In this document: positions 16,564-24,291 of the stretch, piece after piece
Layout: each line of letters begins with the position of its first letter
How positions within the stretch are numbered: the first letter of the stretch is position 1
NCBI RefSeq assembly: GCF_000808015.1
Contig: NZ_JWHR01000109.1
Location: 92,582 to 156,581, forward strand
DNA: 64,000 nt
Reading direction: 5' to 3'
Source: Terrisporobacter othiniensis
GTDB lineage: Bacteria > Bacillota > Clostridia > Peptostreptococcales > Peptostreptococcaceae
The notes under the pieces: generated by a model
Databases searched by the model: none
What the model saw: only the letters and a program-made list of their open reading frames with translations
What the model was told of the DNA's origin: nothing
Position numbers and translations under genes: made by a program

Positions 16564-17301
16564 ATGAACCTAAAAAAATCATTATCTAGATTGATTATTT
16601 TGGCTATGCTATTTACGGGATGCTCCAATTATCAAGTTCAAAATAAGAGCATATCATTACCAGATGAAGCAACTAAACAGAAAACTATGACTAAAGTTCA
16701 AAATGATGTAAATGAAATAATAGGAAAAGATTATGATTATGTCTTAAGTAACTTAGGAGAGCCTAATTCTACTGCATATTGGATAGATAAAAGTAATATA
16801 GATAATATAGATAATTTAGAAAATTTAGATGATATAGAAGACATAACAGATATAAATTTGATTTATTTAAAGAACGTATTAAATGAAGGCGTAAATAGTA
16901 GTGCACTATATTTGAAATTAAAAGATAAGGTAGTAAAAAAAGCACAAATAGTGGATTATTCTCGAGGAAATAGAATTAAAACTTTGGATAAATCAAAAAT
17001 ACTTATAGATTGTTATAATGATGGAGATATAGTTAAAACAGCAGATTTAGACATGAAAAAACTAGATGATTTTACTGGTATTGATTCTAGTGAAATGGAA
17101 AAAATAGTAGGTAAGAAGCAACCATCTTATGATGCATATTTATATGACAAAGCAGAAAAATCTATAAATGTATATTATTTAGACGATGAGGATAAACTAC
17201 TATCAATAATTACTAAAGATAATAAAATATCAGAAATTAAAATTCTTGATAATAAAAAAGAAGTAATAAATGAAATAAAAAATATAATGCTAGATAATTA
17301 A
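16564..17301 (+). CDS. Putative lipoprotein, unknown function
   Basis: A 245-residue protein with a lipoprotein signal peptide: basic N-terminus, hydrophobic core LIILAMLF, then the lipobox TGC with Cys at residue 20. The mature part is acidic and mixed alpha/beta. It contains GKDYDYVLSNLGEPNS, which resembles the BLIP/SmpA-like pattern of small-protein-A folds, and an Asn/Asp repeat (DNIDNLENLDD). It is probably anchored to the outer face of the membrane. The start ATG follows AAGGAGG. It is monocistronic with its own terminator. Confidence 0.75.
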   Translation: MNLKKSLSRLIILAMLFTGCSNYQVQNKSISLPDEATKQKTMTKVQNDVNEIIGKDYDYVLSNLGEPNSTAYWIDKSNIDNIDNLENLDDIEDITDINLIYLKNVLNEGVNSSALYLKLKDKVVKKAQIVDYSRGNRIKTLDKSKILIDCYNDGDIVKTADLDMKKLDDFTGIDSSEMEKIVGKKQPSYDAYLYDKAEKSINVYYLDDEDKLLSIITKDNKISEIKILDNKKEVINEIKNIMLDN

Positions 17302-17310
17302 TAACACATA

Positions 17311-17345
17311 AAGTTATAGATTCTAATAAAATCTATAACTTTTTT
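17311..17345 (+). terminator. Terminator of the lipoprotein gene
   Basis: AAGTTATAGATT (17311-17322) pairs perfectly with AATCTATAACTT (17330-17341), followed by a T-run. Confidence 0.88.
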
Positions 17346-17381
17346 GTAATAATAAAAAATTGTAGGTGAGCATGATTATAA

Positions 17382-18191
17382 ATGAGCAAATTAGAAATAG
17401 CTAATTATATTATAGAAAATAAAAAAATACCGCAGGAATTTAATGATTATGTTATTGTTCAAATTAGTGATTTACATAATAAATCCTTTGGTAAAAATAA
17501 TATTTATTTAATTAACGAGATTGAAAAAATAAATCCTCAAGTAGTATTTATTACAGGAGACCTAATAGATGGAGAAAATAAAAACTTTCAAGTGGCGCTA
17601 GATTTGTTAGGAAATCTAACACAGAAATATAAGGTATATTATATTACTGGTAATCATGAGCAAAAAGCTTTAGTAAAAAGATATAAAGAGTTATATAAAC
17701 AATATTTTAAAAAATTACATGACTTATCAGCCATCCACTTAGATAATGATCAAATTCAAATAAAAAAAGGAAATAGTCATATAAATCTTTATGGATTAAC
17801 AATACCCTTTGAATGTTATAAATACTTATTTGATAAGAACAAAAATACAAAATTATATGAAAATTTTTTGCAAGAAAGCTTACCGTTGATAAATAGGAAT
17901 GAGTATAATATTTTATTAGCTCATACGCCTTTTTATTTTGATGAGTATGAAAAATGGGGTGCAGACCTAATATTAACTGGACATGTACATGGAGGAATAA
18001 TTAGGCTTCCTTTTTTAGGAGGTTTATTATCACCAAATAGGCATTTTTTCCCTGAATATGATTTAGGGAAATATGATAAAAAGGATTCTACTATGATAGT
18101 TACCAAAGGTTTAGGAGGATCTAAGGTACTTGTTAGAATTAACTGTAAGCCAGAAGTGGTTAAGATAACATTAAAATCTAAACATTATTAG
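17382..18191 (+). CDS. Calcineurin-like metallophosphoesterase
   Basis: A 269-residue binuclear metal phosphoesterase. All five family blocks are visible: ISDLH (D30, H32), GDLID (D60), GNHE (N91, H92), LAHTP and GHVHGG. The last part (PFLGGLLSP) resembles the YkuE/YaeI-type phosphodiesterases acting at the membrane on UDP-diacylglucosamine-like or other phosphate esters, though no membrane segment is seen here. The substrate is unknown. The start ATG has no strong Shine-Dalgarno. A small hydrophobic ORF overlaps its stop codon. Confidence 0.88.
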   Translation: MSKLEIANYIIENKKIPQEFNDYVIVQISDLHNKSFGKNNIYLINEIEKINPQVVFITGDLIDGENKNFQVALDLLGNLTQKYKVYYITGNHEQKALVKRYKELYKQYFKKLHDLSAIHLDNDQIQIKKGNSHINLYGLTIPFECYKYLFDKNKNTKLYENFLQESLPLINRNEYNILLAHTPFYFDEYEKWGADLILTGHVHGGIIRLPFLGGLLSPNRHFFPEYDLGKYDKKDSTMIVTKGLGGSKVLVRINCKPEVVKITLKSKHY

Positions 18192-18321
18192 GATCAAAAT
18201 TATAAGGCTAGTCAGTGCATTGTTTATATTAATAATCTTTTTAGTATATACAGCATCAGGTTTTATAAGTGAAGCAAAATTATTCTCTACATTATTTAAT
18301 ATGCTTAAAAGTTTTAAGTGA
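18187..18321 (+). CDS. Possible small single-pass membrane protein with non-canonical start
   Basis: An open frame overlaps the metallophosphoesterase stop codon. It encodes about 44 residues with one hydrophobic segment (LVSALFILIIFLVYTASGF) and a basic N-terminus (RIKIIR). This looks like a real small membrane protein. However, no ATG, GTG or TTG precedes the basic residues; only ATT codons at 18184/18187 do. An in-frame TTG at 18220 would cut into the membrane segment. It is either coupled translation from a rare start, or a gene whose start codon has decayed. Confidence 0.35.
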   Translation: MRIKIIRLVSALFILIIFLVYTASGFISEAKLFSTLFNMLKSFK

Positions 18322-18554
18322 TTAAAGTAAGATTTTACTATTTAAACTTTTGAGAAAATTGTTTTATTATACCGTCATAAAATATATTTACTTGTAATAA
18401 GTAAGATAATCATTAGATGAATATTGTATACTTATAAAACTTGATATTGAATTGTAGTTATAAAAAATGAGGTTTGATATACTGAACTTGAGGATATATC
18501 ATCATGGAGTGTACAAAAACTTATTCTCAATTTATCAAAAATGGGGGTAAAAAC

Positions 18555-19376
18555 ATGGGAGAAGCTAAAGTTTTAAGTAAAAACATGATGTTTAGAAATA
18601 AGGACAATATAGAGCTTTTTGTTCAAAAAGATTTAGTTGAAGATCCAAAAGCTATTATAGTAATAGTACATGGATTAGCAGAACATCTAGGCAGATATGA
18701 TTATGTGGTATCTAAACTTAATGATTGGGGATATAGTGTTTATAGATTTGACAATCAAGGTCATGGAAAATCTGAAGGAAAGAGAACTTATATAGATAAC
18801 TATAAAAATTTCTCACAAGATGTTAATGAAATTGTATCCATGGCTAAAACAGAAAATAATAATGAAAAAGTTTTTGTACTAGGTCATAGTATGGGGGGAA
18901 TGATAAGTACAGTATATGGCATAGACTATAAAAATACAGTAGATGGAATAATTTTATCAGCAGGACTTACTATTGATGAGGCTAAATTATTGGAAAGTAA
19001 TAAAGATGTAGATGATGATGCTGAAATACAAAATGCTTTAGGTGATTTAATTTGTACTGATAAAAGTGTTGTGGAGGACTATGAAAATGATCCTTTGGTT
19101 TGCCATGTAACAGCAGGTAAAATATATAAAGAGTGCTATAAAGCAGTTAAGTACATATATGATAATATGAATAAATTTGAATATCCAGTATATATATTAC
19201 ATGGAGAAGAGGACAAGATAGTTTCACCAGAAGATTCAAAAATTCTTTACGAACATATATCTTCCCTAGATAAAAGCTTGAAGTTATATCCAGGCCTTTA
19301 CCATGAAATCATGAATGAATTTGCCAAAGATAAGGTATTGGATGATATACATTTTTGGTTGGAAGATAGAATATAA
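18555..19376 (+). CDS. Alpha/beta hydrolase (monoacylglycerol lipase/lysophospholipase type)
   Basis: A 273-residue serine hydrolase of the Hydrolase_4 group. The catalytic triad is visible: S112 in GHSMGG, D220 in GEEDKIVSP and H250 in GLYHEIMNE. The oxyanion region is VHGLAEHLGRYDY. The likely substrates are monoacylglycerols or lysophospholipids. There is no signal peptide. The start at 18555 is chosen because GGGGGT lies 6 nt upstream; an in-frame ATG at 18504 would add 17 residues and has a weaker site. Confidence 0.88.
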   Translation: MGEAKVLSKNMMFRNKDNIELFVQKDLVEDPKAIIVIVHGLAEHLGRYDYVVSKLNDWGYSVYRFDNQGHGKSEGKRTYIDNYKNFSQDVNEIVSMAKTENNNEKVFVLGHSMGGMISTVYGIDYKNTVDGIILSAGLTIDEAKLLESNKDVDDDAEIQNALGDLICTDKSVVEDYENDPLVCHVTAGKIYKECYKAVKYIYDNMNKFEYPVYILHGEEDKIVSPEDSKILYEHISSLDKSLKLYPGLYHEIMNEFAKDKVLDDIHFWLEDRI

Positions 19377-19399
19377 GTTTTATAATATATAAATCATAG

Positions 19400-19440
19400 C
19401 TAGAAAGTATGTTTAAATTAACATATTTTCTAGTTTTTTT
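19400..19440 (+). terminator. Terminator of the alpha/beta hydrolase gene
   Basis: CTAGAAAGTATGTT (19400-19413) pairs with AACATATTTTCTAG (19420-19433) with one mismatch, followed by TTTTTTT. Confidence 0.85.
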
Positions 19441-19471
19441 AATATATAGGAAATAAATCAAAAGTGTATCA

Positions 19472-19538
19472 ATACAATTTGTGTAAATATAGAAAAAATT
19501 AAAGTTTTATTGTGATACAATTAAAATTGTACTACTAT
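19472..19538 (+). promoter_or_regulatory. pdxST promoter with repeated ATACAATT boxes
   Basis: TTGTGA (19510-19515) and TACTAT (19533-19538) are 17 bp apart. ATACAATT occurs at 19472-19479 and 19515-19522, and the inverted form AATTGTAC at 19525-19532. The last two form ACAATT-AA-AATTGT across the promoter spacer. A further TACAATT lies at 19567-19573 beside the start codon. Repeats over the promoter of pdxST are typical of MocR/PdxR control; the regulator at 13125 is a candidate. Confidence 0.55.
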
Positions 19539-19574
19539 TTACTTATAAAATAAAACAATTAGGAGGTACAATTA

Positions 19575-20450
19575 ATGAGCAGAGAAGTATTAAATAAAAA
19601 CTTAGCACAGATGTTAAAGGGTGGAGTAATAATGGATGTAACTAATCCAGCAGAGGCAATAATAGCACAAAATGCAGGGGCTTGTGCAGTAATGGCACTT
19701 GAAAGAGTTCCATCAGATATAAGAAAAGAAGGTGGAGTGGCGAGAATGTCAGACCCAAAAATGATAAAAGAAATACAAGAAGCTGTAAGCATACCTGTAA
19801 TGGCAAAGGTAAGAATAGGTCATTTTGTGGAAGCTCAAATACTTGAAGCTTTAGAAATAGACTTTATAGATGAAAGTGAAGTTTTAACACCAGCAGATAA
19901 TGTTTATCATATAGAAAAAAGTAAATTTGAAGTTCCTTTTGTTTGTGGAGCAAGAAATTTAGGTGAAGCACTAAGAAGAATAGGTGAAGGTGCAGCTATG
20001 ATAAGAACAAAAGGTGAAGCAGGAACTGGAGATGTAGTAGAAGCAGTTAAACATATGAGAACAGTTACTTCAGGGATGAGAACTATACAATCAATGAGTA
20101 CAGAAGAGTTAATGAATGCTGCTAAAGAAATGGGAGCACCATATGATTTAGTAAAATATGTACACGAAAATGGAAAACTTCCAGTAGTAAATTTTGCAGC
20201 AGGAGGAATAGCAACTCCAGCAGATGCAGCACTAATGATGCAATTAGGATGTGATGGTGTATTTGTAGGTTCTGGAATATTCAAATCAGACAATCCAGCA
20301 AAAAGAGCAGAAGCTATAGTAAAGGCTGTTACAAATTACAATAACCCAAAAGTATTAGCAGAGATATCAGAAGACTTAGGTGGAGCTATGAGTGGTGTGG
20401 CGGTTAATTCTTTGGAAGACAAAGAATTATTAGCTACTAGAGGTTGGTAA
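19575..20450 (+). CDS. pdxS: Pyridoxal 5'-phosphate synthase subunit PdxS
   Basis: The synthase subunit of the ribose 5-phosphate-dependent PLP pathway. It combines ribose 5-phosphate, glyceraldehyde 3-phosphate and ammonia from PdxT in a dodecameric complex. The 291-residue (beta/alpha)8 barrel shows D21 (GGVIMDVTN), the catalytic K78 (MAKVRIGHF), [10 protein letters not shown], and the phosphate-binding [17 protein letters not shown] and GVFVGSGIF. The start ATG follows AGGAGG. It is separated from pdxT by a single base, so the two are translationally linked. Confidence 0.98.
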   Translation: MSREVLNKNLAQMLKGGVIMDVTNPAEAIIAQNAGACAVMALERVPSDIRKEGGVARMSDPKMIKEIQEAVSIPVMAKVRIGHFVEAQILEALEIDFIDESEVLTPADNVYHIEKSKFEVPFVCGARNLGEALRRIGEGAAMIRTKGEAGTGDVVEAVKHMRTVTSGMRTIQSMSTEELMNAAKEMGAPYDLVKYVHENGKLPVVNFAAGGIATPADAALMMQLGCDGVFVGSGIFKSDNPAKRAEAIVKAVTNYNNPKVLAEISEDLGGAMSGVAVNSLEDKELLATRGW

Positions 20451-20451
20451 T

Positions 20452-21027
20452 ATGAAAATAGGTGTATTAGCAATGCAAGGTGCTTATGCTGAACATATAA
20501 GCATACTAAAAAGTTTAGAAGTTTATACTGTGGAAATAAGAAATAAAGAAGATTTAAAAGAAATAGATGGTTTAATAATTCCTGGTGGTGAAAGTACGAC
20601 TATGGGAAAATTAATTAGAGCTTTAGATATATATGAGGATTTAAAAGAAAAAATAGAAAGTGGGCTACCTGTATGGGGAACATGTGCAGGAATGATTTTA
20701 CTTGCAAAAAGTATTTATGAAGATGATACAAAACATCTAGCAACTATGGATATTGAAGTGAGAAGAAATGCATATGGAAGACAGCTTGGGAGTTTTGGTA
20801 CAAAGTCTTTTGTTAAGGGGATTGGAGAAGATGTAGAAATGATATTTATTAGAGCTCCATATATAGAATCTGTGGGAAAAAAGGTAGAAGTACTATCCGT
20901 TATAGATGGAAATATTGTTGCAGCAAAAGAAAATAATATGCTTGTAACATCTTTTCATCCAGAGTTAACTGAAGATAATAGAGTACATAAATATTTTGTA
21001 AATCTGGTGAAAAATAATATAAAATAA
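20452..21027 (+). CDS. pdxT: Pyridoxal 5'-phosphate synthase glutaminase subunit PdxT
   Basis: A class I glutamine amidotransferase that supplies ammonia to PdxS. The 191-residue length is normal. Visible are PGGEST, the nucleophile C78 in WGTCAGM, and the His/Glu pair in SFHPEL near residue 165. Its ATG lies one base after the pdxS stop codon. A 20-bp terminator follows directly, so pdxST is a two-gene operon. Confidence 0.97.
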   Translation: MKIGVLAMQGAYAEHISILKSLEVYTVEIRNKEDLKEIDGLIIPGGESTTMGKLIRALDIYEDLKEKIESGLPVWGTCAGMILLAKSIYEDDTKHLATMDIEVRRNAYGRQLGSFGTKSFVKGIGEDVEMIFIRAPYIESVGKKVEVLSVIDGNIVAAKENNMLVTSFHPELTEDNRVHKYFVNLVKNNIK

Positions 21028-21076
21028 AAGAGCTATTACACAACTAATTATAATTAAGTTGTGTAATAGCTCTTTT
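21026..21076. terminator. Terminator of pdxST
   Basis: A 20-bp perfect stem (21026-21045 with 21057-21076) around an 11-nt AT loop, beginning at the pdxT stop codon. T-runs are present in both directions. Confidence 0.9.
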
Positions 21077-21078
21077 GT

Positions 21079-21258
21079 ATGAAAATAATTATAAATATGG
21101 AATTTGAAAATAGGGTATATGTACTTCTTGCACCAAATAAATTTTTAATGTATTTAGCGGCATTAAAGGGAATAGAAAAATTAGTTGCCAATGAAAAAAT
21201 AAAAGAATTATTGAAGCTAGTAGCTCTTGAAGAGGTTGCAGATAAGAAGATGAAGTAG
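21079..21258 (+). CDS. Short ORF, possible fragment, unknown
   Basis: A 59-codon frame that starts right after the pdxST terminator stem and has no Shine-Dalgarno. It encodes a helical peptide (FENRVYVLLAPNKFLMYLAAL, then IKELLKLVALEEV). The coding-like composition and lack of a ribosome binding site suggest the remaining piece of a longer small protein. The downstream region is also decayed. Expression is doubtful. Confidence 0.3.
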   Translation: MKIIINMEFENRVYVLLAPNKFLMYLAALKGIEKLVANEKIKELLKLVALEEVADKKMK

Positions 21259-21262
21259 TAGG

Positions 21263-22466
21263 AGTATAGTTTATGGATATAAAAATAAAAATAGTTTAAA
21301 AGAGTTAAATAAAATAACAAAGAAAAAAGTTAATAAAACTTATTCTAGTATAGAAGAATTTGCAAAGAGCAATGAATACTAATCAAATAATTATGAGGGC
21401 GGTGTTTTTACTCAGAAAGAGTTGGAATTTTTCAATGAAGTTAACTTATTATATGCTTATTCAAACTTAAGTATTGATTTAATAAAAGATAAGTTTGTAG
21501 TATGTGTATTATAATAGGTAGTTGTAAGTTACATTATTTTAGGCGTTACATTACTTGTTTATTTTATAAACTTTGATTACAGTTATTATATGGTCTTTAT
21601 TTATGAGTTTTAATATAGAGTATTTTCCAAATAGTTCAGATAGACATATCTGTGACGTTAGTGTAAATATATTTAATAAATATGGCATGTAAATGGACGA
21701 AGAAGAATTTAAAGATTTGAAAAGTTATAGAGAAAAAAGAGCTGAAGAAGCTACACAATATATATTAACTAAAGATTTATTTGCAAAATCAAGCTGTACT
21801 AATTACGATGACTTAGTTAAAGATATAGATCACTATTATGGAGGAGAAGTAGGCAAAAAAGAACTTAATGACTTACACAACAAAATAATGTTTGAGGAAA
21901 AGAATTACTTATTTTGGGAATTAGAAAATTTAGATTATGTAATTTATAGATATGAAGATAAAGACTTTTGGATTGGTCTTGGTGGATTGCCAGAAAGTCT
22001 AGCACAAAATCTAAGACATGAAGAGATAACAGCAAGTGTTATAGCATCATTTATAATCGCTACTATACAATTAATAATATTGTTTGTAGTATATAAACAA
22101 AACAATACTTATATGTTTTGGGATTGTATCATAAACTCAGCCATAAGTGATATGTCATCTTGGTATGATATAACTTTTGGACAGTACATAATACTATCAG
22201 TTGTTTTGAATTACATCATAGCCTTTATTACATGTATGATAAGTGTATATGTATCATCAAAAGCAAGTACTTATATAAGTGCCATAGGAATTCAGATACC
22301 TATATTATTTACTTTTGGAATATGGTTAAATGATAGAGGAATGAAGTACTTAACTACTACTTTTTATCAAAAATATAGCTTACAAATAATTTATCTTGGA
22401 TTAATTATTTTATCATTATTTATGATTTTTAAAAGAATAAAAAAAGAAATAATTGCAGATGTTTAA
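21263..22466 (+). pseudogene. Decayed integral membrane protein gene (ABC-2 permease-like)
   Basis: A continuous protein can be followed only across several lesions. One frame reads SIVYGYKNKNSLKEL, then a stop (21380-21382), then GGVFTQKELEFFNEVNLLYAYSNL, then TAA TAG (21512-21517), then SYIILGVTLLVYFI. A frameshift near 21570 leads to SLFMSFNIEYFPNSS. A last stop at 21690-21692 precedes the 257-codon open part. That part has a soluble acidic segment and about five membrane helices ending in FKRIKKEI, resembling ABC-2-type permeases with a large loop. No ATPase gene is nearby. The gene is almost certainly inactive. Confidence 0.75.
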
Positions 22467-22533
22467 TCTGAAATTAAAGATGAGATAAATTAGTACATAA
22501 ATTATTCAATTAAATTTTACATAAATAAGGCTT

Positions 22534-22570
22534 AAAAGACTAAAGGGATTAATTCTTTTAGTCTTTTTTT
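22534..22570 (+). terminator. Terminator after the decayed membrane protein gene
   Basis: AAAAGACTAAA (22534-22544) pairs with TTTAGTCTTTT (22557-22567), followed by further T residues. Confidence 0.8.
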
Positions 22571-22619
22571 CTATTTTAAGTCGTAAGATATGATGAATAA
22601 AAATTTAAGGAGGGATACT

Positions 22620-22877
22620 ATGAACTTAGGATTTTTGAATAATTACTTAGTTTTAGTAATAGTAGGTATATGCATGTGTTTAGGATATATAATAAAAAAT
22701 AGCCTAGATTTTATACCAAATAAATACATACCATTAATAATGGGAATAACAGGTTGTCTTATAAACATATGGATAAATAAAAGTATAACTGCTGATGTTA
22801 TTTTAGGTGGTTTATTTTCAGGGCTAGCAAGTACAGGTGTTCATCAAACTTTTGTAAATTTAATTCAAAATAAATAG
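22620..22877 (+). CDS. Phage-type holin, isolated
   Basis: An 85-residue membrane protein with about three short hydrophobic segments. The pattern IPLIMGITGCLINIWINKS, then DVILGGLFSGLASTGVHQ, is typical of class I/II phage holins (Hol44-like group). Holins permeabilise the membrane so that endolysin can escape. The start ATG at 22620 follows AAGGAGGG; an in-frame upstream ATG at 22590 has no such site. No other phage gene is nearby, so this is a prophage remnant or a holin recruited for host use. Confidence 0.75.
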   Translation: MNLGFLNNYLVLVIVGICMCLGYIIKNSLDFIPNKYIPLIMGITGCLINIWINKSITADVILGGLFSGLASTGVHQTFVNLIQNK

Positions 22878-22953
22878 ATTATCAAGTATAAGTAGGGGTA
22901 AACTACAAATAAGATTGTTTTGATATGGAGATTATGGAGGAAATAAATAATTT

Positions 22954-23880
22954 ATGATAATTAACACAGGAAATAGAACGGATATACCAGCCTACTTTAG
23001 TGACTGGTTTTACAATAGAATAAAAGAAGGATACGTTTATGCTAGAAATCCATATTATCCAAGTCAAGTGACAAAATACAAATTAACCCCCGATGTAGTA
23101 GATTGTCTTTGTTTTTGTACAAAAAATCCTGAACCTATGATTGAAAGGTTAGATGAATTAAAAGGATTTGGTCAGTTCTGGTTTGTTACAATTACACCTT
23201 ATGATAAAGATATAGAACCAAATGTTCCAAATAAAGAAAAAGTAATGGAAAGTTTAAAAAAATTATCATCCGTAATAGGTCCAGAGAAAGTTATATGGAG
23301 ATATGATCCTATTTTTATTTCGGAGAAATATAGTTTGAAGATCCATTTAGAAAACTTTGAAAAAATGGCATCAAATCTTTCTGGATATACTGAAGAATGT
23401 ATCATTAGTTTTGTAGATTTATATGAAAAAACAAAACGAAATTTTCCAGGTGTGAGAGAAGTATCAAAAGAAGAACGTGAAATTATAGCAAAAGAGTTTG
23501 TATGTATTGGAACTAAATATAATATAAATATAAAAACTTGTGCAGAAGGGTATGAATTATCTAAGTTTGGTATAGATTGTAGTGGATGTATGACACAAGC
23601 AGTACTTGAAAGAGCGATCCATAGTAATTTAAAAGTTCCTAAGAAAAAGGGCAGTAGAGAAAGTTGTGATTGCTTGTTAGGTAATGATATTGGTATGTAT
23701 AATACTTGTTATCATGGATGTTTGTATTGCTATGCTAATTATAGTAGAGATATTGTTAGAGATAATTTTAAGAAGCATGATAAAAACTCACCTTTTTTGA
23801 TTGGAAATTTCATGGAAGGTGATATTATTAAGGACGCTCTACAAGAGAGCTATATTGATAATCAAATAACATTTTTTTAA
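22954..23880 (+). CDS. DUF1848 family protein with Cys cluster
   Basis: A 308-residue protein matching the DUF1848 pattern: N-terminal INTGNRTDIPAYFSDWFYNR, VDCLCFCTKNPEPM, and WRYDPIFIS near 115-124. The C-terminal half has eleven Cys, including CSGC (209-212) and C252-x3-C256-x2-C259 in TCYHGCLYCYAN. That triad is the iron-sulfur spacing of radical SAM enzymes, but it lies near the C-terminus rather than the usual N-terminus. The function is unknown. The start ATG follows GGAGG. It ends at a terminator. Confidence 0.85.
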   Translation: MIINTGNRTDIPAYFSDWFYNRIKEGYVYARNPYYPSQVTKYKLTPDVVDCLCFCTKNPEPMIERLDELKGFGQFWFVTITPYDKDIEPNVPNKEKVMESLKKLSSVIGPEKVIWRYDPIFISEKYSLKIHLENFEKMASNLSGYTEECIISFVDLYEKTKRNFPGVREVSKEEREIIAKEFVCIGTKYNINIKTCAEGYELSKFGIDCSGCMTQAVLERAIHSNLKVPKKKGSRESCDCLLGNDIGMYNTCYHGCLYCYANYSRDIVRDNFKKHDKNSPFLIGNFMEGDIIKDALQESYIDNQITFF

Positions 23881-23882
23881 TA

Positions 23883-23925
23883 AAAAAGTAGTTACTTGAA
23901 GAAAAATTCTTAGTAACTACTTTTT
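23883..23925. terminator. Terminator between DUF1848 gene and tRNA
   Basis: AAAAAGTAGTTACT (23883-23896) pairs with AGTAACTACTTTTT (23912-23925). It can act in both directions, serving the plus-strand gene and the minus-strand tRNA. Confidence 0.85.
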
Positions 23926-23929
23926 GAAT

Positions 23930-24015
23930 TGGTGCCGGATGTGGGACTCGAACCCACACGGTATTGCTACCAACGGATTTTGAGTCCGTCGCGTCTGCCA
24001 TTCCACCAATCCGGC
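23930..24015 (-). tRNA. tRNA-Leu (anticodon CAA)
   Basis: On the minus strand a complete class II tRNA folds. The acceptor is GCCGGAT (24009-24015) with ATCCGGC (23934-23940). The anticodon stem is ACGGA/TCCGT with loop CTCAAAA giving anticodon CAA (codon TTG). A long variable arm and the T-loop GTTCGAGTC are present, and 3' CCA is encoded at 23930-23932. The long variable arm is expected for leucine tRNA. Confidence 0.95.
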
Positions 24016-24291
24016 ATATTTATTTACACTAAATTATAACAAAGGCTTAAATTAAAATCAAGTATAAAGAAATATTTAATTATAATAAAAATATTTTTAT
24101 GGTATTGAAAAAGTGTAAGGTATATATGAAAAAACACAGTAAACATATATGATTAGTGACATTAAGCTATTGTAATTTTCTTTTTTACACCTTAATATAA
24201 TTTGATTATTGTGGTATTATTAAATAATAATATATGGGTATATAATAAGATATATAAATATATAATATTGAAAAATATAGGAGTGATAAAC

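Noticed and set aside
22620..22877. Prophage region
   Set aside because: Only one holin gene is present; no integrase, structural, lysis or attachment sequences were seen around it.
12000..24000. PdxR identity of the MocR regulator as a firm call
   Set aside because: It is 6 kb from pdxST with other operons between, and MocR paralogues are common; kept only as a hypothesis.
24202..24291. N-terminal extension of DNA polymerase I from ATG 24202
   Set aside because: The extension is AT-rich and non-conserved in character; TTG 24292 has AGGAGTGA and gives the standard polymerase N-terminus.
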